The notes under the pieces are model-generated. The model was not told where the DNA came from and ran no database searches. It saw only the letters and a list, made by a program, of their open reading frames with translations. From Oscillatoria salina IIICB1 (GTDB lineage Bacteria; Cyanobacteriota; Cyanobacteriia; Cyanobacteriales; SIO1D9), in contig NZ_JAAHBQ010000015.1 of assembly GCF_020144665.1 (NCBI RefSeq), positions 37,698 to 101,697 on the forward strand: a DNA stretch of 64,000 nt. Reading direction: 5' to 3'. Below, in pieces: positions 30,433 to 41,100 of this stretch; the first letter of the stretch is position 1, and every line of letters starts with the position of its first letter. Position numbers and translations under genes: made by a program.

Positions 30433-33400
30433 ATGACAAAAGAACTCGTATTTTATAACCGCACCGTAGACAAAAAGATCCTCAAAAAACTGATCGCCTG
30501 GGCATACACCAACCACGGCAGCGCTCGCTGCGCCCAAATGGCAGACCATCTCAAACAACTCGGCTTCCGCTACGCAACCAAAGCCGGAGTCTCCATCAGC
30601 GTCGAAGACCTCCAAGTCCCCCCCATCAAGCGGAAAATGCTTGAAGTAGCCGAAGCCGAAATCCGCATCACCACCGATCGCTACTCCCGAGGCGAAATCA
30701 CCGAAGTCGAACGCTTCCAAAAAGTAATCGACACCTGGAACAGCACCTCCGAAGCCCTCAAAGACGAAGTTGTCCGGAACTTTGAAGCCACCGATCCCCT
30801 CAACTCCGTTTATATGATGGCATTCTCCGGTGCCAGAGGAAACATGAGCCAAGTCCGCCAACTCGTAGGCATGCGCGGCCTAATGGCAGACCCCCAAGGC
30901 GAAATTATCGACCTCCCCATCAAAACCAACTTCCGCGAAGGTCTAACCGTCACCGAATATATCATCTCCTCCTACGGCGCCCGCAAAGGACTCGTAGACA
31001 CCGCCCTGCGAACCGCCGACTCCGGCTACCTCACCCGGCGACTAGTCGATGTCGCCCAGGATGTGATCGTCCGCGAACCAGACTGCGGCACCACCAGAGG
31101 CATCCAACTCGTACCCATGAAAGACGGCGATCGCACCCTCATCCCCTTAGCAGACCGTCTCTTTGGACGCGTCCTCGGCGAAGACATCCACAGCCAAACC
31201 GGGGAATTAATAGCCTCTCGCAATCAACTAATAGACGAAATCCTAGCAAACAAAATTGCCCAACACGCCCAAGCAGTAATCGTCCGCTCCCCCCTAACCT
31301 GCGAAGCCTCCCGCTCAGTTTGTCGAAACTGTTATGGAGCCGCCCTAGCCACCGGAGACGAAGTAGACCTAGGCGAAGCAGTCGGCATCATCGCCGCCCA
31401 ATCCATTGGCGAACCGGGAACTCAACTAACAATGCGGACATTCCATACCGGAGGCGTATTTACAGGACAAGTCGCCAAACAAGTGCGATCGCCCATTGCC
31501 GGAACCGTTAAACTCAAAGTACGCACCAGAACTGTTCGCACCCGCCACGGTGACGAACGAGAACAAGTCGAAGTAGCCGGTAACATCCTTATCGAACCAA
31601 CAACAGGCAAATCTGTTACCTTTAGCGTCAGTCCTGGAAGTTTGATCTTAGTTAAAGACGGCGAAAAAGTAGAACCCTCCCAACTACTAGCAGAAGTTCC
31701 CGTCCGAGAGCGATCGCGCTCCACCGAACGAGCAACCAAAGACGTCGCCTCAGACCTAGCAGGAGAAGTATACTTCGACAATCTCCTCCTAGAAGAAAAA
31801 ACTGACCGCCAAGGTAACACCACCCGCATTTGTTCCCGTGGCGGACTCATTTGGGTACTCTCAGGAGAAGTCTATAACCTCCCCCCAGGAGCGGAACCCG
31901 TCGTCAAAAACGGAGACTTTGTCCAACCCGGAACCGTTCTCGCCGAAACCAAACTTATCTCCGTATCCGGCGGCGTCTGTCGTACCTCTGGCGGTCGCGA
32001 AATTTCCATCATCACCGCCGACCTTCGTTTAGACCAAGCAAAAGTTCGGCGAGCCACTGGAGGTGGAGCAGAACAATACACAATTCACTCTGCCAACAAC
32101 CAGCGCTTCCTCCTGAAAGCCACCCCAGGAATGAAAGTAGCCGACTCCCAAGTAATTGCCGAACTAATCGACGATCGCTATCGAACCAACACTGGTGGAA
32201 TTATTAAATACGCTGGCGTCGAAGTCCAAAAAAGTAAATCCACTCGCAAACAAGGCTACGAAGTCGTTAAAGGAGGCACATTACTCTGGATACCCGAAGA
32301 ATGTCACGAAGTCAACAAAGACATCTCCCTCCTTCAAGTCGAAGATGGACAATACGTTGAAGCAGGAACCGAAATCGTCAAAGACGTATTCTGTCAGTCC
32401 GCCGGAATAGTAGAAATCGTCCAGAAAAACGACATTCTCCGCGAAGTAGCAATTAAACCAGGAGAAATCCATCTCTTAGACGAAATCCCCACCTCCAATC
32501 CAGCCCCCGAACTACTATCCCCCGGTTCCGAACCCCTTCCGGGAATAATCACCCCCCACCTGAGTTGGGCAGAATACATCGAAACAGACGGCGGCATCGC
32601 CTTATTACTGCGTCCCGTCATCGAATATACCATTGCCGACGAACCCTCAGTTCCCTCCCAAGCCAGCATCAACGAATCAGACAAACCACCAATTCAACTC
32701 AGAGCAGTTCAACGACTCCTCTATAAGGACGGAGAACGAGTAAAATCAGTCGAAGGATTAGAACTAATGCGGACTCAGTTAGTCTTAGACATTAACGCAA
32801 CTGACGAAGCAAGCGTTAGCGATCGCCTCTGGGCAGACATCGAATTAATTCCTTCTGAAGATGACCAACAAGAATGGCTTCTGCAAATGGTAATCCTAGA
32901 ATCCCTAGTAATTCGCCGAGACATCGAAGCAGACCCCTTTGGTGGAGCCACCCAAACTAAAGTCTTAGTTTCTGACGGTGAAGAAATCGCCCCAGGAGCA
33001 GTCGTAGCTCGTACAGAAATCTACGCCAAAGAAGCCGGAGAAGTACGCGGAATCAAAGAAGGCGTCGAAGCAATACGCCGCATCCTCGTAGTTCGAGACT
33101 CAGACCGCGTTACCCTATCCACAACCGAGCGCTCCACACGCCAAATCAGCGAACTAGTCGTAGCCGGAACCGAACTTACCAACAATCAAACTAGCTCCGT
33201 CTCCGGTCAAATAGTTCGCATTACCGACCAAGAAATTACCCTCCGACGAGCGCGTCCCTATCGAGTCAGCACAAACGCTGTCCTCCACGTCGAAGACGGA
33301 GACCTAGTCCAGCGCGGCGACAACCTAGTCCTACTCGTATTCGAGCGAGCAAAAACAGGAGACATCATTCAAGGTCTGCCCAGAATTGAAGAACTACTCG

Positions 33401-34398
33401 AAGCCCGCAAACCCAAAGAAGCTTGCTTGCTCGCACGTCGTCCCGGAATCGCTCAAGTAGTATATAGCGACGACGAAACCGCAGACGTCAAAGTAATTGA
33501 AGCTGACGGAGTAGTCGCCGACTATCCAGTCAGTCCCGGACAAAACGTACTCATTTCCGACGAACAACAAGTAGCCGCCGGAACCCCCTTAACCGACGGT
33601 CCGGCAAACCCCCACGAAATCTTAGAAATATTCTTTCAACTCTACCTCGAAGAAAAAGGAGTTTATGAAGCAGCCCTAATTGGCTTAGAACAAGCCCAGC
33701 GCTTCCTCGTCAACGAAGTGCAATCAGTTTATCAGTCCCAGGGAATTGACATCGCTGACAAACATATTGAAGTAATCGTCCGTCAGATGACCTCAAAAGT
33801 CCGAGTAGATGACGGCGGAGACACAACCATGCTCCCAGGAGAACTAGTCGAATTGCGCCAAATCGAACAAGTAAATGAAGCCATGAGCATCACCGGAGGA
33901 GCGCCCGCACGTTATACCCCAGTCCTACTAGGAATTACCAAAGCCTCCCTCAACACAGACAGTTTCATCTCCGCAGCCTCCTTCCAAGAAACAACCAGAG
34001 TATTAACCGAAGCAGCGATCGAAGGTAAATCAGACTGGTTGCGAGGCTTGAAAGAAAACGTGATCATCGGTCGCTTAATTCCCGCCGGAACGGGCTTTTC
34101 TCAACTAACCGAAGAACCCTTAACCATAGATAGTGAAGGGGGTAGTACCAGGAGCGAAACCAACATCGCACGTACCAGCTTCCGCACTAGTCCCGTCCAA
34201 ACTGACGACCCCATGGATGTCGTTTTAGACGATCGCACTGCACGCGCTTATTCATTAGTAGAAGAAGAACGCCCCTCCGGTACCCCAGACTCTCAATCTC
34301 AGAAAAATAAACCACCTGCCACCGAGAGTAATTCTCCTAGCAGTTTCACCTCAAAAAGTAACCTTAACAACATAGATGGAACTGACTCCGAAGAGTAG
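30433..34398 (+). CDS. rpoC2: DNA-directed RNA polymerase beta' subunit (C-terminal part)
   Basis: 1321 residues, 51 bases after rpoC1. Features: [21 protein letters not shown] start, the trigger-loop and bridge-helix region ([23 protein letters not shown]), zinc cysteines in [14 protein letters not shown], and [23 protein letters not shown]. The long central part with repeated beta-barrel sandwich hybrid motifs is the large SI3 insertion typical of cyanobacteria. The C-terminal conserved block is [20 protein letters not shown] ... [21 protein letters not shown] poorly conserved acidic and Ser-rich tail follows. Last gene of the operon, followed by a strong terminator. Confidence 0.98.
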   Translation: MTKELVFYNRTVDKKILKKLIAWAYTNHGSARCAQMADHLKQLGFRYATKAGVSISVEDLQVPPIKRKMLEVAEAEIRITTDRYSRGEITEVERFQKVIDTWNSTSEALKDEVVRNFEATDPLNSVYMMAFSGARGNMSQVRQLVGMRGLMADPQGEIIDLPIKTNFREGLTVTEYIISSYGARKGLVDTALRTADSGYLTRRLVDVAQDVIVREPDCGTTRGIQLVPMKDGDRTLIPLADRLFGRVLGEDIHSQTGELIASRNQLIDEILANKIAQHAQAVIVRSPLTCEASRSVCRNCYGAALATGDEVDLGEAVGIIAAQSIGEPGTQLTMRTFHTGGVFTGQVAKQVRSPIAGTVKLKVRTRTVRTRHGDEREQVEVAGNILIEPTTGKSVTFSVSPGSLILVKDGEKVEPSQLLAEVPVRERSRSTERATKDVASDLAGEVYFDNLLLEEKTDRQGNTTRICSRGGLIWVLSGEVYNLPPGAEPVVKNGDFVQPGTVLAETKLISVSGGVCRTSGGREISIITADLRLDQAKVRRATGGGAEQYTIHSANNQRFLLKATPGMKVADSQVIAELIDDRYRTNTGGIIKYAGVEVQKSKSTRKQGYEVVKGGTLLWIPEECHEVNKDISLLQVEDGQYVEAGTEIVKDVFCQSAGIVEIVQKNDILREVAIKPGEIHLLDEIPTSNPAPELLSPGSEPLPGIITPHLSWAEYIETDGGIALLLRPVIEYTIADEPSVPSQASINESDKPPIQLRAVQRLLYKDGERVKSVEGLELMRTQLVLDINATDEASVSDRLWADIELIPSEDDQQEWLLQMVILESLVIRRDIEADPFGGATQTKVLVSDGEEIAPGAVVARTEIYAKEAGEVRGIKEGVEAIRRILVVRDSDRVTLSTTERSTRQISELVVAGTELTNNQTSSVSGQIVRITDQEITLRRARPYRVSTNAVLHVEDGDLVQRGDNLVLLVFERAKTGDIIQGLPRIEELLEARKPKEACLLARRPGIAQVVYSDDETADVKVIEADGVVADYPVSPGQNVLISDEQQVAAGTPLTDGPANPHEILEIFFQLYLEEKGVYEAALIGLEQAQRFLVNEVQSVYQSQGIDIADKHIEVIVRQMTSKVRVDDGGDTTMLPGELVELRQIEQVNEAMSITGGAPARYTPVLLGITKASLNTDSFISAASFQETTRVLTEAAIEGKSDWLRGLKENVIIGRLIPAGTGFSQLTEEPLTIDSEGGSTRSETNIARTSFRTSPVQTDDPMDVVLDDRTARAYSLVEEERPSGTPDSQSQKNKPPATESNSPSSFTSKSNLNNIDGTDSEE

Positions 34399-34456
34399 CG
34401 ATCGCTCTTGACTTCAATTCTTCATCCAGAAGAATAACTTTCCCCAATCTTCGATC

Positions 34457-34496
34457 GGTAGAGACGTCGCCAAAACACGTCTCTACCTTTTATTTC
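34457..34496 (+). terminator. Rho-independent terminator of the rpo operon
   Basis: GGTAGAGACGT (34457-34467) pairs perfectly with ACGTCTCTACC (34477-34487) over a 9-base loop, followed by TTTTATTT. It lies 58 bases after the rpoC2 stop and 14 bases before the convergent protease gene, so it can serve mainly the rpo transcript. The GTAGAGACGT...ACGTCTCTAC hairpin is a common dispersed cyanobacterial repeat. Confidence 0.8.
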
Positions 34497-34510
34497 AACC
34501 CTCCATCGAG

Positions 34511-35689
34511 CTAAGAAATCCCCTCTAACTCACCAGGTCGTATAGTTAACTTTCTCATCTCTTGACCCCGATATATGCGGATCTCAATCGGCTTACCTAC
34601 CTCGCTATTTTCCACCATACGCTGTAACTGTTCCGCATCCACAACTTTTTGCCCATTAAACTCAACGATCGCATCTCCACTATTAATTCCGGCTGCGGCG
34701 GCGGGGCTATTCGGTTCGACCCCCATGACCAAAACCCCAATAACCTCCGGTAACTGAAGCGAAGAATTAGGGTCTTGATTATTCCTCGCAGCTAATTGGG
34801 GAGTTAGATTGACCATGCGAATACCCAAATAAGGGTGAACCACCTTTTCTCCTTCAGCCAACACCGGGTAAATAACCTTAGCTTTATTCACCGGAATCGC
34901 AAAACCAATACCCGTAGCTCCAGGACGAATAGCCGTGTTAATCCCGATTACTTCACCATTTTCATTTAATAACGGACCCCCAGAATTTCCCGGATTAATC
35001 GCCGCATCAGTTTGAATAAAATCCAGCCGTTTGTCAGGAATCCCCACTTGCGCGCTAGAACGATTGAGAGTGCTAACGATACCTAAAGTAACAGTATTAT
35101 CAAGTCCGAGAGGATTGCCCACAGCGATCGCCCAGTCTCCTACTTCAATTTGGGAAGAGTCTCCTAGTGTAACAGTGGGAAAGTTTTCGCCTTCAATTTT
35201 GACGACTGCTAAATCGGTTACTGGATCTGCACCTAATACTTTTCCTTCAAAGGTACGTCCATCTCTAAGAATTACTGTGACGCGATCGGCGTTATTTACC
35301 ACATGAGAATTAGTGAGGATGATCCCATTACTTTCAACTATAAAGCCAGAACCTTGACCGCGTAAGTGTCTTTCTTGGGGCGGTTGGAAGAGAAAATCAT
35401 CACCAAAAAAGCGACGGAAAAAAGGATCGTCAAAAAATGGATCGATGCGACGAGAAATCGTTCTTTCGGTATCGATTAGCACTACTGCCTGTCCTACCTT
35501 ACGAACTGCATCAGCGACAAAGCTGTGGTGAGTAGCAGTAGAAGTTTTTTGTGCTAGCTGTAGAGAGGAAAGTGTTGGACTAGCTTGAGTCGGCGAAGCG
35601 GAATAAATTCCCATCATTATCAATACCGAAAGAAGCATAGCTAACAGACGGGCAGCCTGACAACTGCAAAAAAACTTGTTTAATTTCAT
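34511..35689 (-). CDS. HtrA/Deg-family periplasmic serine protease (HhoA-like)
   Basis: 392-residue trypsin-like protease with one PDZ domain. A signal peptide/anchor is at about 13-36 ([20 protein letters not shown]). The catalytic triad is H129 ([10 protein letters not shown]), D159 ([12 protein letters not shown]) and S236 ([15 protein letters not shown]). The PDZ domain occupies about 285-385 ([30 protein letters not shown]). Cyanobacteria have three such proteases, HhoA, HhoB and HtrA; this one cannot be assigned with certainty. Role: degradation of damaged exported proteins. Convergent with the rpo operon and divergent from the metal sensor. Confidence 0.93.
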   Translation of the reverse strand: MKLNKFFCSCQAARLLAMLLSVLIMMGIYSASPTQASPTLSSLQLAQKTSTATHHSFVADAVRKVGQAVVLIDTERTISRRIDPFFDDPFFRRFFGDDFLFQPPQERHLRGQGSGFIVESNGIILTNSHVVNNADRVTVILRDGRTFEGKVLGADPVTDLAVVKIEGENFPTVTLGDSSQIEVGDWAIAVGNPLGLDNTVTLGIVSTLNRSSAQVGIPDKRLDFIQTDAAINPGNSGGPLLNENGEVIGINTAIRPGATGIGFAIPVNKAKVIYPVLAEGEKVVHPYLGIRMVNLTPQLAARNNQDPNSSLQLPEVIGVLVMGVEPNSPAAAAGINSGDAIVEFNGQKVVDAEQLQRMVENSEVGKPIEIRIYRGQEMRKLTIRPGELEGIS

Positions 35690-35891
35690 GGTTCCTTAAT
35701 TTGCGATTTAGAAAATTATTTGGGATGAGCGGGTATTTCTAAACTTTACCAGCTACGTTCCCTGGAAAATCCCGAGTTTATGGCTTGGGATGACCGAAGA
35801 GATCTGGTCTCTAACTGTCTAGTGCTAGCAATCAGAGTTTACACTAAGTAAGATCGAACATAAGACTTTTAAGATTATCGGAGTTAACTCG

Positions 35892-36275
35892 TTGATTAAT
35901 CAATCCTTTGACAAGCTAGCAAAAGAGGAACATTCACATCGAAAATCCGTGAAAGAAGATCTCCACCAGCATCATCATAGTCACGAAGATCGGGTAAAAC
36001 CTCACGTTCATACTGAAGAGTCACTACGCAAGATTATTAATCGGCTTTCGCGGATTGAGGGACATATCCGAGGCATTAAAACAATGGTCAATGAAAGTCG
36101 TCCTTGTCCGGAAGTTTTGGTACAAATTGCGGCAGTACGGGGGGCTTTAGATCGGGTAGCGCGGATTATTTTGGACGAACATTTAAGTGAATGTATCGGT
36201 CGCGCTGCCAAGGAGGGCAATATTGAGGTGGAGATTAAAGAGTTAAAAGCAGCTTTGGATCGATTTTTGCCTTAA
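35892..36275 (+). CDS. CsoR/InrS-like metal-sensing repressor
   Basis: DUF156-family (CsoR/RcnR/FrmR/InrS) helical repressor, 127 residues. TTG start supported by GGAG at 35880-35883, 8 bases upstream; a GTG at 35949 would give 108 residues. The N-terminal extension is very histidine-rich (EEHSHRK, HQHHHSHEDRVKPHVH). The core (LRKIINRLSRIEGHIRGIKTMV) carries the metal ligands Cys (SRPCPEVLVQ), His and Cys (LDEHLSECI). The His-rich tail plus this Cys-His-Cys set resembles the nickel sensor InrS of Synechocystis; nickel specificity is inference. No metal exporter gene is adjacent. It forms a probable operon with the CAP-domain gene 14 bases downstream. Confidence 0.88.
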   Translation: MINQSFDKLAKEEHSHRKSVKEDLHQHHHSHEDRVKPHVHTEESLRKIINRLSRIEGHIRGIKTMVNESRPCPEVLVQIAAVRGALDRVARIILDEHLSECIGRAAKEGNIEVEIKELKAALDRFLP

Positions 36276-36289
36276 TTAATCAAGGGGTA

Positions 36290-37549
36290 ATGGCGCGATC
36301 GCGTCCCTCAAATTGGCTGACGTTCGTCGGATGGAAAATAAATAATTATACTAGATTGTTGTTAGCTGACTTGGCAAAGCTTGTGAGATTACTGAAACGC
36401 TCAACCGGATTTTTGACTATTTTATTGGCTAGTTCTGCTTTCGCTGGAGTAGCAAATGCTGCTTTCCCTCGGACTGAAGTTAAGAGAGCATTGCCACTAA
36501 ATTGGCAACTCCTGGCGGTCAATTTACCAATTTTTCTGGCACAAAACAACGCGCCTGTGGGACTTTCATCTTTGGAAAGAGAAATAGTTGAGGAGATGAA
36601 CAAGGCACGTGCTAATCCTAATGCTTATGCTGATAAACTTGAAGCTTTGAAGCCATATTACGAAGGTAATTTGCTTTCCTTGCCAGGAAAAACGCCACTG
36701 GTAACTGAAGAAGGTTTGGCAGCTGTTGAGGAGGCGATCGCCTTTTTGCGCGATGCTGAACCTTTACCACCTCTTAACGTCTCTAGGGGAATGTCTCAAG
36801 CGGCTAGAGATTTGGTTCAATATCAAGGTCCGAGAGGCGAAACGGGTCACTCGGGACGGGATGGTTCTCAAACTTGGGATCGCATCGGTCGTTATGGTCA
36901 GGCTTCTGGCAATCAAGGGGAAAATATTAGTTACGGTACCGATACAGCCGAAGAGGTGGTCTTACAGTTAATTATTGATGATGGTGTGGAAAATCGCGGT
37001 CACAGAGATAACATTTTTAGCTCTGATTACCAGTATACGGGTGTGGCTTGCGGAGATCACGCTCAACAAGACAAGATGTGCGTGATTACCTATGCGGGAG
37101 GTTATACCGATAATCTGGCGACTACTCCGGATAATGTAACTGTTCCAGAAGTGTCTCCTAGCCCGGAAACTCCTACCAGTTCGCCTCCAGAAGTGTCTCC
37201 TCCTGTGGAAACTTCTCCAGAAACGGCTGTTGGTCCGTTGTTACTGGAAAATGGTATTCTCCAAGAGGGTGATGAAATTCTGCCTAATGATAATAGTTTG
37301 TATGATGTTCATAGCTTTCAAGGTAGTGCTGGGCGTCAGGTAACAATTACTTTAGAAAGTAATCAATTTGATACTTATCTGGCTTTAATTGACCCTACAG
37401 GTGAGTTGATTCAAGAAAATGATGATGTCGCTGAAGATAATACTAATTCCTCGATTACTTTGACTTTACCGATGGATGGTGTTTATCGCATTATTGTTAA
37501 TTCTTATGATGCTCAAGGTCGAGGTGAGTATCGAGTTACTGTTCGATAA
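36290..37549 (+). CDS. Secreted CAP-domain protein with PPC domain
   Basis: 419 residues. A signal/anchor is at about 43-58 (TILLASSAFAGVANAAF), later than usual because of a 35-residue N-terminal extension. The CAP (SCP/PR1-like) domain at about 92-275 includes VEEMNKARANPNAYADKLEA, TGHSGRDGSQTWDRIGRYG, GENISYG and NRGHRDNIFSSDYQYTGVACG. A Pro/Ser/Glu linker (about 286-312) precedes a PPC-type C-terminal beta domain (DVHSFQGSAGRQVTITLESNQFDTYLALIDPTGELI). CAP proteins are extracellular; the bacterial role is unclear. Start ATG 36290 with AAGGGG upstream. Probably co-transcribed with the metal sensor. Confidence 0.9.
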   Translation: MARSRPSNWLTFVGWKINNYTRLLLADLAKLVRLLKRSTGFLTILLASSAFAGVANAAFPRTEVKRALPLNWQLLAVNLPIFLAQNNAPVGLSSLEREIVEEMNKARANPNAYADKLEALKPYYEGNLLSLPGKTPLVTEEGLAAVEEAIAFLRDAEPLPPLNVSRGMSQAARDLVQYQGPRGETGHSGRDGSQTWDRIGRYGQASGNQGENISYGTDTAEEVVLQLIIDDGVENRGHRDNIFSSDYQYTGVACGDHAQQDKMCVITYAGGYTDNLATTPDNVTVPEVSPSPETPTSSPPEVSPPVETSPETAVGPLLLENGILQEGDEILPNDNSLYDVHSFQGSAGRQVTITLESNQFDTYLALIDPTGELIQENDDVAEDNTNSSITLTLPMDGVYRIIVNSYDAQGRGEYRVTVR

Positions 37550-38138
37550 AGGGAATTTAATTTAAGTTAGTGGCGATCGCTCTTTTATCTCTTGACAAAA
37601 TGCGCATTTTGCATTACAAGCTTAAAAAAAGATGTCAGGGTTTTAATTTGGCGATCGCCGATATAGTAATTTTTTTGTGGAACTTCAGGTCGATATGTGG
37701 CTAACTTCTTGGGAGTTTTGCCAAGATTTCATTAAGGTTATCATCTATGCTAATTTCCATTCAATAATTATCCTCAATCGGGAAATCGAGCTAAAAAAGA
37801 CCGCCCTTTGTTGATTATCTCCTCAATTTAAATCCGCGAACTCCCTACCCGTCTGGGTTTCAAGCCCCTTGTCACCCTGTAAGGTTATTTTACCTGTGAC
37901 AGAAGAGAGATACTACAAAATTAGCCAAAATCGAAATCATCTCGATCGAGAAAGCCACCTTGGAATAGCGCTTGTGGTAATCAACACTCTTATTTGCTTG
38001 AGAAGATGACCTTCACAAAATTTTCGCAACTTCCTCTTAAAATGGAAATAAAAATACTACCCCAGACTCTTGAATCGAGGGAATCAGCGAACAAGGGCAA
38101 AATCAATTACCTGTGACCAGACAATTAAAATTATTGAT
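37550..38138. other. Intergenic region before the hybrid kinase
   Basis: About 590 bases without a recognisable gene. It contains the first copy of a 32-bp palindromic repeat (37581-37612) and a second inverted repeat, TGTCACC...AGGT...ACCTGTGACA, at about 37869-37905. It must hold the kinase promoter, which was not identified. Confidence 0.45.
37581..37612. repeat. 32-bp palindromic repeat, copy 1
   Basis: Begins TCTTTTAT and contains CTTGACAAAATGC followed by GCATTTTGC; the core CAAAATGCGCATTTTG is a perfect 16-bp palindrome. A second copy with two mismatches in 32 lies at 43673-43704, on the other side of the kinase gene. Confidence 0.75.
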
Positions 38139-41100
38139 ATGAAGGAAAATAATCTACAAGGGGTCATCCACTTAAATCAATGGTTAGGTAAATACCGTTT
38201 AATAGAGGAAGTTTATCTGGGTAAACGTACTGTGGTTTATCGGGGAGTGGTAGAAGAAAATCAAGATTCTCGCCCGGTTGTGTTAAAGTGGCTACACCAA
38301 GAGTATCCCACATTCAACGACCTACTACAATTTCGCAATCAATACGCGATCGCCAAAAATCTCAAGATACGGGGAATTGTCCGTCCCTACAGTTTAGAAA
38401 CCTATCGCAACAGTTATATTTTAATCATGGAAGATTTTGGCGGAATTTCTCTGCAAAATTACGTCAAAACTAACAATTTATCCCTCTTAGAGATTTTAGA
38501 AATTGCCACTCAACTAGCAACAATTTTACAAGAACTCCACCGCGATCGCGTCATTCACAAAGATATCAAACCCGCTAATATCTTAATTCATCCCTCGACT
38601 AAAGAAGTCAAAATCATTGACTTTAGCATTGCTTCCCTTTTACCCCGCGAAACTCAAGAAATACAGAATCCCAACCAATTAGAAGGAACACTAGCTTATA
38701 TTTCCCCAGAACAAACCGGAAGAATGAACCGAGGAATTGACTATCGGAGTGATTTTTATTCCTTGGGTATAACCTTCTACGAATTACTCACCGGGGAATT
38801 ACCTTTTCAATCAAATGACCCAATGGAATTAGTCCATTGTCATCTTGCCAAACCCGCCCCCGAAGTCCACAAAATCAACCCCCAAATTCCCTTTATTTTA
38901 GCCAAGATTGTTAAAAAATTAATCGCTAAAAATGCCGAAGACCGCTATCAAAGTGCCTTCGGACTCAAAGAAGATTTAGAAAACTGTTTAACCCAACTGC
39001 AAAAAACAGGAAAAATCGCCAAGTTTGCCATTGCCAAACGAGATATTTGCGACCGTTTTCTAATTTCCGAAAAATTATATGGTCGAGAGAAAGAAGTAGA
39101 AAAACTCTTAGCAGCATTTGCCAGAATCAGCAGTGGAACAACCGAAATGATGCTAGTAGCGGGTTTTTCTGGGATTGGTAAAACCGCAGTCGTCAACGAA
39201 GTTCACAAACCGATTGTGCGACAACGGGGTTACTTTATTAAAGGCAAATTTGACCAATTTCAACGTAATATTCCCTTCTCGGCATTTGTGCAAGCCTTTC
39301 GGGATTTAATGGGACAATTATTAACCGAAAGCGATGCTCAAATTCAGCAGTGGAAAAACAAAATCTTAGCAGCAGTAGGGGAAAATGGGCAAGTAATTAT
39401 TGACGTGATTCCCGAATTAGAAAAAATTCTTGGCGAACAACCACCCGCCGTAGAATTATCGGGAACAGCCGCGCAAAATCGCTTTAATTTATTATTGCAA
39501 AAATTCACCAAAGTTTTTACCAGTAAAGAACATCCTTTAGTGATGTTTTTAGACGACTTACAATGGGCAGATGCAGCATCACTTAAATTAATACAAGTAT
39601 TAATAGCAGATACCGCTCATCTATTATTAATTGGTGCCTACCGCGATAACGAAGTTAATCCCGCACATCCGTTAATCTTAACTTTGGGTGAAATTCAAAA
39701 ATCAGGCTTTACCATTAATACCATTACTTTAAAGCCTCTGAACAAAACCCAGATAAATCAGTTAGTAACAGACACACTCAAAAGTACAAAAAAGTTAGCT
39801 TTACCTCTTGCTAAATTAGTCTTTCAGAAAACCAAAGGAAACCCCTTTTTTGCAAGCCAATTTCTCAAAGCTTTACACGAAGAAAATTTCATTGAATTTA
39901 ACTTTGATATCGGCTGTTGGCAATGTGACATCGCCCGAATCAAACGACAAGCCTTGAGTGAGGATGTGGTAGAATTCATGGCATTGCAGTTAGAAAAACT
40001 GCCCTTAGCCAGCCAGGAAGTTCTCAAATTAGCGGCTTGTATTGGCAATCAATTTGATTTAGCAACATTAGCAATTGTTTCACAACAATCAGAAATTGAG
40101 GCGGCAGCAAATTTATGGAAAGGATTGCAAGAAGGGTTGATTTTACCAGTTGGTGAGGTTTATAAGTTTTATGTAGGGCAAGAAACGCTGGCAGACACTC
40201 CCAAAAATTCTCAAACCGTTAGCTATAAATTCCTGCACGATCGCGTCCAACAAGCTGCTTATTCTCTCATTCCCGACGAGCGAAAACAAACCACACATTA
40301 TCGCATCGGACAACTGCTACTGCAAAAAATCCCTCCAGAAACCAGAGAAGAACGCATTTTTGAATTGGTCAATCAATTAAACTATGGAACGGCTTTAATT
40401 AACGAACAAAAAGAACGAGATGAACTGTCCCAATTAAATTTAATCGCCTGTCGCAAAGCCCGAAGTTCAACCGCCTATCAAGCGGGCAGGGAATATGCCA
40501 AGATCGGTTTCTCTTTGCTGGGAGAAAAGGCTTGGTCGAGGAAATATTATAAGACGCTGGAATTTCACGAACTCGCCGCAGAGTTGGCATTGCTATGCGG
40601 TGACTTTGAACAAATGGAGCGGTTTGTGAAAATAGCTTGCGATCGCGCCAATTCTTTAGTAGAAAAGGTGAAAGTTTATCGCCTAAAAATTCAAGCTCGT
40701 TTTGCCCAAAATCAATTAACCGAAGCTATTAACATTGCCCTAGAACTGTTGCAACAATTAGGAGTTACTTTTCCCGAATCACCGACGCAAAACGATATTC
40801 AACAAGCTATTGCTGAAATTTATCAACTCATTGGCGATCGCGAGGTTGAAGACCTAATTTATCTACCGCAAATGACCGACGCCAAAAAAATTGCCATCAT
40901 ACAAATTGCCAATAGTATCTCGCCAGCCACTTATTTTATTGGTTCTTCTTTGAATCCTTTATTGATTGCTTTAGTAGTCAAAGAATCGATTCTATTTGGC
41001 AATACTCCGGCTTCTGCTTTTGGTTATGCCGGTTATGCTTTCGTGGCTTGCAACCCTTTGCAAGATGTAGATACTGGTGTAAAATTCGGTCGGTTAGCGC

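Noticed and set aside
30367..30861. 164-codon minus-strand open frame across the rpoC1/rpoC2 junction
   Set aside because: Antisense shadow of the highly conserved rpoC2 start, with composition typical of a reverse frame.
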